DNA of 64,000 nt, taken from the NCBI GenBank assembly GCA_037127315.1, contig JBBBDQ010001122.1, positions 6,507,501 to 6,571,500 of the forward strand, in the 5' to 3' direction. Position numbers and translations under genes: made by a program. The stretch is from Ascarosepion bandense (Eukaryota > Mollusca > Cephalopoda > Sepiida > Sepiidae). Below, piece after piece: positions 43,401 through 56,281 of the stretch. Within the stretch, counting starts at the first letter, position 1. Each line of letters begins with the position of its first letter. The notes beneath the pieces are model-generated. The model searched no databases and had not been told where the DNA came from. It was given only the letters and a program-made list of their open reading frames with translations.

Positions 43401-46400
43401 CATAGGAAACCACACCATCTCGGTGAGAAAGTGACCGAACTCGACAGAGCAGTTGTCATGAAAATACTTACCGGAAAGACATAGGAAACCACACCATCTC
43501 GGTGAGAAAGTGACCGAACTCGACAGAGCAGTTGTCATGAAAATACTTGCCGGAAAGACATAGGGGAAACCACACCATCTCGGTGAGAAAGTGACCGAAC
43601 TCGACAGAGCAGTTGTCATGAAAATACTTGCAGGAAAGACATAGGGAAACCACATCATCTCGGTGAGAATGAGACTGAACTCGTCAGAGCAGTTGTCATG
43701 AAAATACTTGCCGGAAAGACATAGGGGAAACCACATCATCTCTGGTGAGAAAGTGACTTAACTCCCGACAGAGCAGTTGTCATGAAAATACTTGCAGGAA
43801 AGACATAGGGAAACCACATCATCTCGGTGAGAAAGCGGGACTGAACTCATCAAGCGTTATCATGAAAATACTTGCCGGAAGACATAGGGAAACCACATCA
43901 TCTCGGTGAGAAAGTGACCGAACTCGACGGAGCAGTTGTCATGAAAATACTTGCCGGAAAGACATAGGGAAACCACACCATCTCGGTGAGAAAGTGATTG
44001 ACCTCGACAGAACAGTTGTCATGAAAATACTTGCAGGAAAGACATAGGGAAACCACATCATCCTTGGTGAGAATGAGACTCGAACTCGTCAGAGCAGTTA
44101 TCATGAAAATACTTGCAGGAAAGACATAGGGAAACCACACCATCACGGTGAGAAAGTGACCGAACTGGACAGAGCAGCGTGAGTTGTGGAATACTTGCCG
44201 GAAAGACATAGGGAAACCACATCATCTCGGTGAGAAAGTGACTGAACTCGTCAGAGCAGTTATCATGAAAATACTTGCCGGAAAGACATAGGGAAACCAC
44301 ATCATCTCGGTGAGAAAGTGACCGAACTCGACAGAGCAGTTAAGTCATGAAAATACTTGCCGGAAAGACATAGGGAAACCACACCATCTCGGTGAGAAAG
44401 TGACCGAACTCGACAGAGCAGTTGTCATGAAAATACTTGCCGGAAAGACATGGGGAAAACCACACCATCTCGGTGAGAAAGTGACTGAATTCGACAGAGC
44501 AGTTGTCATGAAAATACTTGCTGAAAGACATAGGGGAAACCACACCATCTCGGTGAGAAAGTGACCGAACTGACAGAGCAGTTGTCATGAAAATACTTGC
44601 AGGAAAGACATAGGGAAACCACATCATCTCGGTGAGAAAGTGGATCGAACTCGTCAGAGCAGTTGTCATGAAAATACTTGCAGGAAAGATATAGGGAACT
44701 ACATCATCTCGGTGAGAAAGTGACTGAACTCGTCAGAGCAGTTGTCATGAAAATACTTGCCGGAAAGACATAGGAAACCACATCATCTCGGTGAGAATGA
44801 GACTGAACTCGTCAGAGCAGTTATCATGAAAATACTTGCAGGAAAGACATAGGGAAACCACATCATCTTCGGTGGAGAAAGTGACTGAACTCTGTCAGAG
44901 CAGATGTCATGAAAATACTTGCCGGAAAGACATAGGGAAACCACACCATCTCGGTGAGAAAGTGACCGAACACGACAGAGCAGTTGTCATGAAAATATTT
45001 CATGGAAAGACATAGGGAAAACCACACCATCTCGGTGAGAAAGTGACCGAACTCGACAGAGCAGTTGTCATGAAATACTTGCCGGAAAGACATTGGGAAA
45101 CCACACCATCTCGGTGAGAAAGTGACCGGAACTCGACAGAGCAGTTGTCATGAAAATACTTGCCGGAAAGACATAGGGAAAACCACACCATCTCGGCAGA
45201 GAAAGTGACCGAACTCGACAGAGCAGTTGTCATGAAAATACTTGCAGGAAAAACATAGGGAAACCATACATCATCTCGGTGAGAATGAGACTGAACTCGC
45301 TCAGAGCAGTTGTCATGAAAATACTTGCCGGAAAGACATAGGGAAACCACATCATCTCGGTGAGAAAGTGATTGACCTCGACAGAACAGTTGTCATGAAA
45401 ATACTTGCAGGAAAGACATAGGGAAACCACATCATCTCGGTGAGAATGAGACTGAACTCGTCAGAGCAGTTATCATGAAAATACTTGCAGGAAAGACATA
45501 GGGAAACCACACCATCACGGTGAGAAAGTGACCGAACTCGACAGAGAAGTTGTCATGAAAATACTTGCCGGAAAGACATAGGGGAACCACATCATCTCGG
45601 TGAGAAAGTGACTGAACTCGTCAGAGCTGTTATCATGAAAATACTTGCCGGAAAGACATAGGGAAACCACATCATCTCGGTGAGAAAGTGACCGAACTCG
45701 ACAGAGCAGTTGTCATGAAAATACTTGCCGGAAAGACATAGGGAAACCACACCATCTCGGTGAGAAAGTGACCGAACTCGACAGAGCAGTTGTCATGAAA
45801 ATACTTGCCGGAAAGACATAGGGAAACCACACCATCTCGGTGAGAAAGTGACCGAACTCGACAGAGCAGTTGTCATGAAAATACTTGCCGGAAAGACATA
45901 GGGAAACCACACCATCTCGGTGAGAAAGTGACCGAACTCGACAGAGCAGTTGTCATGAAAATACTTGCAGGAAAGACATAGGGAAACCACATCATCTCGG
46001 TGAGAAAGTGACTGAACTCGTCAGAGCAGTTGTCATGAAAATACTTGCAGGAAAGATATAGGGAAACCACATCATCTCGGTGAGAAAGTGACTGAACTCG
46101 TCAGAGCAGTTGTCATGAAAATACTTGCCGGAAAGACATAGGGAAACCACATCATCTCGGTGAGAATGAGACTGAACTCGTCAGAGCAGTTATCATGAAA
46201 ATACTTGCAGGAAAGACATAGGGAAACCACATCATCTCGGTGAGAAAGTGACTGAACTCGTCAGAGCAGATGTCATGAAAATACTTGCAGGAAAGACATA
46301 GGGAAACCACATCATCTCGGTGAGAAAGTGACTGAACTCGTCAGAGCAGTTATCATGAAAATACTTGCAGGAAAGACATCGGGAAACCACATCATCTCGG

Positions 46401-49400
46401 TGAGAAAGTGACTGACCTTGACAGAACAGTTGTCATGAAAATACTTGCAGGAAAGACATAGGGAAACCACATCATCTCGGTGAGAAAGTGACTGACCTCG
46501 ACAGAACAGTTGTCATGAAAATACTTGCAGGAAAGACATAGGGAAACCACATCATCTCGGTGAGAAAGTGACTGAACTCGTCAGAGAAGTTATCATGAAA
46601 ATCCTTGCAGGAAAGACAGAGGGAAACCACATCATCTCGGTGAGAAAGTGACTGAACTCGTCAGAGCAGTTGTCATGAAAATACTTGCAGGAAAGATATA
46701 GGGAAACCACATCATCTCGGTGAGAAAGTGACTGAACTCGACAGAGCAGTTGTCATGAAAATACTTGCAGGAAAGACATAGGGAAACCACATCATCTCGG
46801 TGAGAAAGTGACTGAACTCGTCAGAGCAGTTGTCATGAAAATACTTGCAGGAAAGACATAGGGAAACCACATCATCTCGGTGAGAAAGTGACTGACCTCG
46901 ACAGAACAGTTGTCATGAAAATACTTGCAGGAAAGACATAGGGAAACCACATCATCTCGGTGAGAAAGTGACTGACCTCGACAGAACAATTGTCATGAAA
47001 ATACTTGCAGGAAAGACATAGGGAAACCACATCATCTCGGTGAGAAAGTGATTGACCTCGACAGAACAGTTGTCATGAAAATACTTGCAGGAAAGACATA
47101 GGGAAACCACATCATCTCGGTGAGAAAGTGACTGACCTCGACAGAGCAGTTGTCATGAAAATACTTGCAGGAAAGACATAGGGAAAGACCACATCATCGG
47201 TGAGAAAGTGACTGAACTCTTCAGAGCAGTTGTCATGAAAATACTTGCAGGAAAGATATAGGGGAACCACATCATCTCGGTGAGAAAGTGACTGAACTCG
47301 ACAGAGCAGTTGTCATGAAAATACTTGCAGGAAAGACATAGGGAAACCACATCATCTCGGTGAGAAAGTGACTGAACTCGTCAGAGCAGTTGTCATGAAA
47401 ATACTTGCAGGAAAGACATAGGGAAACCACATCATCTCGGTGAGAAAGTGACTGACCTCGACAGAACAGTTTTCATGAAAATACTTGCAGGAAAGACATA
47501 GGGAAACCACATCATATCGGTGTGAGAAATTGACTGAACCTGTCAGAGCAGTTGTCATGGTTATCGCAGGAAAGACATAGGGAAACCACATCATCTCGGT
47601 GAGAAAGTGACTGAACTTGTCATGGCTACTGCCAGAAAATACTTGCAGGAAAAACATAGGGAAACCACATCATCTCGGTGAGAAAGTGACTGACCTCGAC
47701 AGAACAGTTGTCATGAAAAATACTTGCAGGAAAGACATAGGGAAACCACATCATCTCGGTTAGAAAGTGACTGACCTTGACAGAGCAGTTGTCATGAAAA
47801 TACTTGTAGGGAAAGACATAGGGAAACCACATCATCTCGGTGAGAGCCGTGACTGAACGCGCTGGGAGCAGCTGTCATGAAAATATTTCTGCAGGAAAGA
47901 CACAGGGAAAACCACATCATTTCTGTGAGAAAGTGACTGAACCTGACAGAGCAGCTGTCATGAAAATACTTGCAGGAAAGACATAGGGAAACCACATCAT
48001 CTCGGTGAGAAAGTGACTGACCTTTAATAGAACAGTTGTCATGATAATACTTGCAGGAAAGACATAGGGAAACCACATCATCTCGGTAGAAAAGTGACTG
48101 AACCGTCAGAGCAGTTGTCATGAAAATACTTGCAGAGCACATAGGAAAACCACATCATCTCAGAGAAAGTGACTGACCTCGACAGAACAGTTGTCATGAA
48201 AATACTTGCAGGAAAGACATAGGGAAACCACATCATGTCGGTTAGAAAGTGACTGACCCCACAGACAGTTGTCATGAAAATACTTGTAGGAAAGACATAG
48301 GGAAACCACATCATCTCGGTGAGAACATCAACGTCAGAGTTAGCCGTCATGAAAATACTCTGCAGGAAAGACATAGGAAAACCACATCAAGAGAAAGTGA
48401 CTGAACTCGACAGAGCAGCTGTCATGAAAATGTATTTGCAGGAAAGAGAGAGAAACCACATCATCTCGGTGGGAGAAAGTGACTGACCTCGACAGAACAG
48501 TTGTCATGAAAATACTTGCAGGAAAGACATAGGAAAACCACATCATCTCGGTGAGAAAGTGACTGAACTCAGTCAGAGCAGTTGTCATGAAAATACTTGC
48601 AGGAAAGACATAGGGAAACCACATCATCTCTTTGGTGAGAAAGTGACTGAACTCGACAGAGCAGTTGTCATGAAATGAGCCTGCAGGAAAGACATAGGTC
48701 CACATCATCTCGGTGAGAAAGTGACTGAACTCGTCAGAGCAGTTGTCATGAAAATACTTGCAGGAAAGACATAGGGAAACTACATCATCTCGGTGAGAAA
48801 GTGACTGACCTCGACAGAACAGTTGTCATGAAAATACTTGCAGGAAAGACATAGGGAAAACCACATCATCTCGGTGAGCAAAGTACTGACTTTGACAGGA
48901 CAATTGTCATGAAAATACTTGCAGGAAAGACATAGGGAAACCACACTGACTTTATAGAAAGTGATTGGACCTCGACAGAACAGTTGTCATGAAAATACTT
49001 GCAGGAAAGACATAGGGAAACCACATCATCTCGGTGAGAAAGTGACTGACCTCGACAGAGCAGTTGTCATGAAAATACTTGCAGGAAAGACATAGGGAAA
49101 CCAGCATCATCTCGGTGAGAAAGTGACTGAACTCTTCAGAGCAGTTGTCATGAAAATACTTGCAGGAAAGATATAGGGAAACCACATCATCTCGGTGAGA
49201 AAGTGATTGAACTCGACAGCCAGAGCAGTTGTCATGAAAATACTTGCAGGAAAGACATAGGGAAACCACATCATCTCGGTGAGAAAGTGACCGAACTGTC
49301 AGAGCAGTTGTCAAAGGAAAAATACTTGCAGGAAAGACATAGAAACCACATCATCTCGGTGAGAAAGTGACTGACCTCGACAGAACAGTTGTCATGAAAA

Positions 49401-52255
49401 ATATTTGCAGGAAAGACATAGGGAAACCACATCATCTCGGTGAGAAAGTGACTGAACTCGTCAGAGCAGTTGTCATGAAAATACTTGCAGGAAAGACATA
49501 GGGAAACCACATCATCTCGGTGAGAAAGTGACTCAAACCTGTCAGAGCAGTTGTCATGAAAATACTTGCAGGAAAGACATAGGAAACCACATCATCTCGG
49601 TGAGAAAGTGACTGACTCCCACAGAACAGTTGTCATGAAAATACTTGCAGGAAAGACATAGGGAAACCACATCATCTCGGTTAGAAAGTGACTGACCTGA
49701 CAGAGCAGTTGTCATGAAAATACTTGTAGGAAAGACATAGGGAAACCACATCATCTCGGTGAGAATGTGACTGAACGCGTCAGAGCAGCTGTCATGAAAA
49801 TACTTGCAGGAAAGACATAGAAAACCAAGAATTACCAGAGAAAGTGACTGAACTCGACAGAGCAGCTGTCATGAAAATACTTGCAGGAAAGACATAGGGA
49901 AACCACATCATCTCGGTGAGAAAGTGACTGACTCCGACAGAACAGTTGTCATGAAAATACTTGCAGGAAAGACATAGGGAAACCACATCATCTCGGTGAG
50001 AAAGTGACTGAACTCGTCAGAGCAGTTGTCATGAAAATACTTGCAGGAAAGACATAGGGAAACCTACATCATCTCGGTGAGAAAGTGACTGATCTCGACA
50101 GAACAATTGTCATGAAAATACTTGCAGGAAAGACATAGGGAAACCACATCATCTCGGTGAGAAAGTGACTGAACTCGTCAGAGCAGTTGTCATGAAAATA
50201 CTTGCAGGAAAGACATAGGGAAACCACATCATCTCGGTGAGAAAGTGACTGAACTCGTCAGAGCAGTTATCATGAAAATACTTGTAGGAAAGACATAGGG
50301 AAACCACATCATCTCGGTGAGGAAGTGACTGACCTCGACAGAACAGTTGTCATGAAAATACTTGCAGGAAAGACATAGGGAAACCACATCATCTCGGTTA
50401 GAAAGTGACTGACCTCGACAGAGCAGTTGTCATGAAAATACTTGTAGGAAAGACATAGGGAAACCACATCATCTCGGTGAGAATGTGACTGAACGCGTCA
50501 GAGCAGCTGTCATGAAAATACTTGCAGGAAAGACATAGGAAAACCACATCATTTCGGTGAGAAAGTGACTGAACTCGACAGAGCAGCTGTCATGAAAATA
50601 CTTGCAGGAAAGACATAGGGAAACCACATCATCTCGGTGAGAAAGTGACTGAACTCGACAGAGCAGTTGTCATGAGAATACTTGCAGGAAAGTCATAGGG
50701 AAACCACATCATCTCGGTGAGAAAGTGACTGAACTCGACAGAGCAGTTGTCATGAAAATACTTGCAGGAAAGACAAAGGGAAATCACATCAACTCGGTGA
50801 GAAAGTGACTGAACTCGACAGTGCAGTTGTCATGAAAATACTTGCAGGAAAGACATAGGGAAACCACATCATCTCGGTGAGAATGTGACTGAACTCGTCA
50901 GAGCAGTTGTCATGAAAATACTTGCAGGAAAGACATAGGGAAACCACATCATCTCGGTGAGAAAGTGACTGAACTCGACAGAGCAGTTGTCATGAAAATA
51001 CTTGCAGGAAAGACATAGGGAAACCACATCATCTCGGTGAGAAAGTGACTGAACTCGACAGAGCAGTTGTCATAAAAATACTTGCAGGAAAGACATAGGG
51101 AAACCACATCATCTCGGTGAGAAAGTGACTGAACTCGTCAGAGCAGTTGTCATGAAAATATTTGCAGGAAAGAAACATAGGGAAACCACATCATCTCGGT
51201 GAGAAAGTGACTGAACTCGTCAGAGCAGTTATCATGAAAATACTTGCAGGAAAGACATAGGGAAACCACATCATCTCGGTGAGAAAGTCACTGAACTCGA
51301 CAGAGCAGTTGTCATGAAAATACTTGCAGGAAAGACATAGGGAAACCACATCATCTCGGTGAGAAAGTGACTGAACTCGACAGAGCAGTTGTCATGAAAA
51401 TACTTGGAGGAAAGACATAGATAAACCACATCATCTTGGTGAGAAAGTGACTGAACTCGACAGAGCAGTTGTCATGAAAATACTTGCAGGAAAGACATAG
51501 AGAAACCACATCATCTTGGTGAGAAAGTGACTGAACTCGTCAGAGCAGTTGTCATGAAAATACTTGCAGGAAAGACATCGGGAAACCACATCATCTCGGT
51601 GAGAAAGTGACTGAACTCGTCAGAGCAGTTATCATGAAAATACTTGCAGGAAAGACATAGGGAAACCACATCATCTCGGTTAGAAAGTGACTGACCTCGA
51701 CAGAGCAGTTGTCATGAAAATACTTGTAGGAAAGACATAGGGAAACCACATCATCTCGGTGAGAATGTGACTGAACGCGTCAGAGCAGCTGTCATGAAAA
51801 TACTTGGAGGAAAGACATAGGGAAACCACATCATCTTGGTGAGAAAGTGACTGAACTCGACAGAGCAGTTGTCATGAAAATACTTGCAGGAAAGACATAG
51901 GAAATCCACATCATTTCGGTGAGAAAGTGACTGAACTCGACAGAGCAGCTGTCATGAAAATACTTGCAGGAAAGACATAGGGAAACCACATCATCTCGGT
52001 GAGAAAGTGACTGAACTCGACAGAGCAGTTGTCATGAGAATACTTGCAGGAAAGACATAGGGAAACCACATCATCTCGGTGAGAAAGTGACTGAACTCGT
52101 CAGAGCAGTTGTCATGAAAATACTTGCAGGAAAGACATAGGGAAACCACATCATCTCGGTGAGAAAATGACTGAACTCGACAGAGCAGTTGTCATGAAAA
52201 CACTTGCAGGAAAGACATAGGGAAACCACATCATCTCGGTGAGAAAGTGACTGAA

Positions 52256-52385
52256 GGCAGGCTGTGGAGTCGGGATCGATTCTACTAAAGATCCTCCTTT
52301 GGATTTTGTCGAGAACCTCAAGATGAATAACAGGAATACCCGACCAGATATGATAACAGTACGGACGAATGTTAGGTTTCTTTTA
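52256..52385 (-). mobile_element. Parent-like LINE segment fused to the satellite edge
   Basis: The minus strand reads YCYHIWSGIPVIHLEVLDKI and QRRIFSRIDPDSTACL and passes in frame into SLSHRDDV of the first monomer at about 52255. It is the expected upstream neighbour of the monomer in the LINE. The corresponding downstream LINE sequence is absent from the far end of the array. Confidence 0.85.
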
Positions 52386-52815
52386 TTAGAATCGTTTCAC
52401 TCCAAGCAAGGAAGTACCCCCACTGGAGCGCGAGCACAGGAGGTTACAGTGAGAGAAAAGGCAAGAGACGAAAAGCAGGAACAAGTTACCGGGAATGTTG
52501 AAGAAAGGATATGAGAATGATAGGAATCAAGGAGATAGAAGTTGGCAATTGACTTTACAAGATTGCAGCTATCAGGGAAGGAATTATACGGAAGGGAGTT
52601 CCACAGGCGGAATGTGCGAGAAAATAAACTGTTCGAGTAAAAGTGGCGGTTACATTTGACTATTTTGACGGTAAAAGGTTGGGACCTTGATACCAGTCTA
52701 GCAGCACGAGTAAATTTGTGTGGTCGGGGCACCAGGCAAAGAAGCTCGTCTAAGAAGCCGTGAAAATATTTGCAGAAAAGACAGAGGGAAGCCACATTAC
52801 GCCGGCGAGAAAGTG
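52386..52815 (-). mobile_element. Second LINE 3' end, upstream of the array-bearing copy
   Basis: The minus frame 52795-52397 reads MASLCLFCKYFHGFLDELLC and LVPRPHKFTRAARLVSRSQP, then SRTFRLWNSLPYNSFPDSCN, with a late frameshift and the 3' terminus CCTTGCTTGGAGTGAAACG. The monomer-homologous part here (TCACTTTCTC..CTCTGTCTTTTCTGCAAATA) is closer to the satellite than the 21.7-kb copy is. Confidence 0.85.
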
Positions 52816-53459
52816 ACTGAAGGTGAGCTGCTATGCACTTTCTTATTGCTTTGAATATCTCTTGAACATTAAAAATAAATTATGGGCTTTTCTTTCTCAA
52901 GTTTAAAATTAACAGGAATATTCTATTTGAATCACGTCATCTGATCTGTCAAATGTTTCAAAATGGGAGAAATGGTTATGTCTTTTTTTTTCCACGTGTT
53001 TTTCAAATAATATATTATTCTATTCCACAAAAAAAAACAAAAAAAAACGGGCGAATAACATTATGTCGTTATTTGAATTCTAGAGATGTAGCTCTTTGTG
53101 TATATTTCTGCTTCGTATCCTCATGCTAAGCATATCTGGGAAAGACATCAAGAACCTCACCTCCACTGGCAGCAAACCGCTTACATAAGGACAGGAAACG
53201 AATTCAGCAGATATACAAAGATAGAAAGGGGCGTAAGAGAAGGGTATGTCTTTTTCACCGGATCAATTTAATTTGTACAGCGAGACTATTATTGATTGCA
53301 ACGTATCTTTGAAGATTAAAAAAAAACTATCAAAATACAAGGATCTTGAAGTGGAAAACTAAAAAGTGTGGTACATAAGGACATAAAAAATTCCAGTTGT
53401 AGTTGGAGCCCTCGGATTGATTGGGAAAATGGATTCCAAAGAAGAACCTTGACTTGGCA
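52816..53459. other. Spacer, nothing recognised
   Basis: The spacer has short A runs and no motif-bearing frame. Confidence 0.4.
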
Positions 53460-53750
53460 TCTCGACTTCAGTCACTTTCTCCGTAACGTGGTTTTACTCT
53501 GTCTTTTATTTACAAATATTTTCATGACACTTGATCTGACAAGCCTTTCCCCCTGGTGCCTCGTCCACGCGAATTTAAGCGTGTTACTAGATTGGCATCT
53601 GGGTCCCACTCTTTTATCGTTGAAATAGTTAGGTGTAGCCGCCACTTCTACTAAAACAGTTTGCCACCTATGGAACTCTCTTCCATTTAATTGTTTCCCT
53701 GATGGCTGCAGTTTCCAAGAATTCAAATGCAACTTCAATGGCCATCTATC
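53460..53750 (+). mobile_element. LINE 3' coding fragment
   Basis: TTCAGTCACTTTCTCCG begins a stretch homologous to one satellite monomer and then continues into the normal LINE downstream sequence (CCCCTGGTGCCTCGTCCACG; TATGGAACTCTCTTCC for the WNSLP motif). It therefore shows the non-amplified state of the same segment. Confidence 0.75.
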
Positions 53751-53759
53751 TTAGTATAT

Positions 53760-54075
53760 GACGCAGTATCTACAGTAGTTACATTATTTGGACTATTGTC
53801 TTCATCTGTTGCCATTTGTACGACGTTTCTACCTTTGTACGCTCCGGCCTTCTTCAGGTGTTAGGAATTTCGAACCGAACCCTTTATTACAATCACTGGG
53901 GTATATCATTCTCATTCCTTGCCTAGTAATGCCTCTTTTGGAAGTTTTCTCCCGCTAACCCCGCAAGTTACTTGTTTACCACTGATGTAGCCTGGTATTG
54001 AACTCACAACTCTTTGTGTCAAGTTACAGGGACTAACCAACGTCTATATCCACTGGGACATGTGTCATTAAGGAC
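53760..54075 (-). mobile_element. tRNA-headed SINE-like element with hammerhead-derived 3' end
   Basis: The minus strand starts with GTCCCAGTGGATATAGACG (A-box-like) and GTTGTGAGTTCAATACC (B box). It continues through a body (AAGGAATGAGAATGATATAC, GGTTCGGTTCGAAATTCCTA) to ACCUGAAGAAGGCCGGAGCG, UAGAAACGUCGUACAAAUGG and the tail AAGACAATAGTCC. CUGAAGA lies at 53857-53851 and GAAAC at 53829-53825. The second stem II strand is mutated (GGUA for GGCC). Confidence 0.65.
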
Positions 54076-54180
54076 AACTTTTTGGGACTTACAAACCTAA
54101 TGTCCAGTATGCCCCCCGCTTTTTTACCAGAGTACATATTGTAATTTTTTGATGTTAATGGTTTTCTCTAGTATTTTTTA
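54076..54180. other. Short direct duplication upstream of the hammerhead tail
   Basis: TTTTACCAGAGTACATATTG and TTTTACCAGAGCTCATATTG, each followed by TAATTTTTTGA, lie about 60 bp apart. Confidence 0.5.
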
Positions 54181-54213
54181 CCAGAGCTCATATTGTAATT
54201 TTTTGACTCCTAG

Positions 54214-54256
54214 CACCTGAAGAAGGCCGGAGAGTACAACGGCCGAAACGTCGTAC
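54214..54256 (+). ncRNA. Hammerhead-like core of the SINE family, best copy
   Basis: CUGAAGA is at 54217-54223, stem II GGCC/GGCC closes a GGAGAGUACAAC loop, and GAAAC is at 54245-54249. Cleavage could follow C54252 (stem III reduced to A-U, which would need a dimer) or A54255 (stem III AC/GU around GUC). Stem I is short (CAC with GUA, one mismatch). The tail to 54300 contains AAAGATGAGGACAAAAGTCC and GAATAATGTAAATACT. Confidence 0.5.
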
Positions 54257-54319
54257 AAATGGCAACAAAGATGAGGACAAAAGTCCGAATAATGTAAATA
54301 CTGTTCCATCTATCTTCTT

Positions 54320-54375
54320 GAATCTCGTTCATCTTTTATCCGACTTGCTTGGGGTGAAATGATTAAAAAAAAAAG
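54320..54375 (+). mobile_element. LINE 3' terminus
   Basis: It ends GACTTGCTTGGGGTGAAATG and ATTAAAAAAAAAA, the common LINE 3' end. Confidence 0.6.
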
Positions 54376-54605
54376 CAAAAAAAAAAATGCTTTAAAGATT
54401 CACAAAAAAGTACTTAAAAGAACAGCTTACGCATTACAAAGAACTCTGTAGAATGTGTGTCATCTTAGTTTTTTTAATTTCTTTTTCTTTTTTTTACAAA
54501 AAAGAAAAGATCAGTGGAAGATGTCATGAAGTCATTTCTGATCTTAGGTCTCTGGATGAAACCCGCAAGAAAATGCGTATGCAACAAAACCCGAGGAAAT
54601 AATAA

Positions 54606-55143
54606 TCTAAACTTATTTATAAATGGAACTTTGTCTGTGTGTGTGTGTGTGTGTGTGTATGTGTGTGTGTGTGTGTGTATCCGTTACCTATAGACTCCGA
54701 AACGGCTCAACCGATTTTCTTGAAAATTGACACAGTTGTACTATAAGCGTCTGCGAGTGTTCTTAGCTAGGTTTTGTGTCGAGGTACTCTCGATAAATAT
54801 CGAAAATCGATAATAGAAAAAATCGGGTTATAGAAGGAATGGTCCAATTTTAATCAAATTTGATACACTCATAGACAAAGACATAAGAAACGATACTCAG
54901 AAGTTTCAAGGTTGCAGTTCTTACAATAGTGCAGAAAATCGATTATATATATATATATATAAGGCAAGATGTTTGTGTGTATATCTGTTTATCTGTCTGT
55001 ATGTTCTTTATACAAATCCACAATTTTTATCCGATTTATCCAAACTTCACACAAATATTCTTTAGGCTGAGTCTGAGCTCCAGGACCATGGATTAGGTTT
55101 AAAACTTTCATTACACCCGAGCAACGCCGGGCTATACTGCTAG
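54606..55143 (+). mobile_element. Non-autonomous Helitron H2, 538 bp
   Basis: The 5' TCTAAACTTATTTATAAATG follows an A. The 3' hairpin CCCGAGCAACGCCGGG and then CTAG at 55140-55143 precede a T. Compared with H1 it lacks an internal block (the region of 8170-8440) and carries a GT microsatellite near its 5' end. Confidence 0.85.
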
Positions 55144-55448
55144 TAATTAATAATACAAGTAAAATAATTAATAATACAAAAAAGTGAGAATTTTGAGAAT
55201 GTGATGTATATTCAGTCCAGTAGAAATTTTGTCAAAAAGCATTCAATAGATAACTGGACTTTGAATTTTGGTGACTCCGAAAAGAATCGAACCTAGCACA
55301 ATTAGCAACAACTGAAGAGGCTGGTAAGTTTCAAGATTACTTTTTGCTTCATATTCTTTTGAAGAAAGTACAATTTCGAATAGTTTCTTTCTTCAGTCTA
55401 CTGAGGTCTATTTATCCGAGCCCTGTCTATCTATTCCTTTTTGTTCAC

Positions 55449-55482
<34 letters not shown>

Positions 55483-55874
55483 GTGTATGTGTATGTGTAT
55501 GTGTGTGTGTGTGTGTGTTAAATATATGGATCGAAATCCGATAAGATCCATAGAATAAATAAAGAACAGGTAGGAAAAGAGTGTCTTTAATCTAACATAG
55601 GAACCTCCATGCATTTTCGAAAACTAACTTTTAAATAGAATTTTAAAAAAATAAAAATGTTTTCTTGAAACATTTATTTTAGTGTTAATTGAAAGCTAAA
55701 TGATTAAGTTAACTATTTCCAGTAAGCAAAGTACTCTGGTGTATTGCAAACAGAAATTATATTGATTGGAATCTAAAATTTTGAGATTTTAAAATTTTTT
55801 CCAATTTTTCGGCCAATTTTGAGCGATCGACACATTTGTAAACAAAAGTTAATTCTCGGTTCTAAATATCTTGT

Positions 55875-55911
<37 letters not shown>

Positions 55912-56210
55912 CGTCTGTGAAATTTGTTTTAAATTAGCAAATTTAAAGTTAAATTAATCTGATTTATACAAGTATTACTTATTTATAGCATGAAATTTAG
56001 AATAAAACTATTTCTTAAACACAGTGTTGAACTTTCTGACTTTTTCCCCGTATTTGAAGTGTGATGACAGCTCGACAGATGCGAGATAAGTTAAGAGTAT
56101 GGCGACCGGAATTGATAAGATTGTCCAATTTTATTTCCTGTAATAGGAAGAAACCCTGAAACACACGACATTTTAATTTACGCATAAAAATCACCATACA
56201 AAAACAATCT

Positions 56211-56281
<71 letters not shown>

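Larger units (their letters stand above)
33819..52255 (-). repeat. 80-bp satellite array, about 230 monomers, derived from LINE RT coding sequence
   Basis: The monomer is 80 bp. On the plus strand it starts GAGAAAGTGACTGAACTCG, passes through CAGAGCAGTTGTCATGAAAA and TACTTGCAGGAAAGACATAG and ends CCACATCATCTCGGT. On the minus strand it encodes SLSHRDDVVSLCLSCKYFHD then NCSDEF, matching LINE residues SLSHWRDVASLCLFYKYFHG then FCSDEL at 21.7 kb. Because 80 is not a multiple of 3, the frame rotates and one of three frames has a TGA per monomer, so the array is not protein-coding. Variant blocks: 33.8-38.2 (ATACATAGGG and CATGGAAATA types), 38.3-41.4 (ACCTCGACAGAACAG type), 41.4-46.2 (TTGCCGGAAAG with CACACCATC), 46.2-50.6 and 50.6-52.25 kb. 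Confidence 0.97.

Noticed and set aside
33819..52255. CRISPR-like array
   Set aside because: The repeats are contiguous 80-bp monomers without unique spacers, in a eukaryotic genome, with no cas genes.
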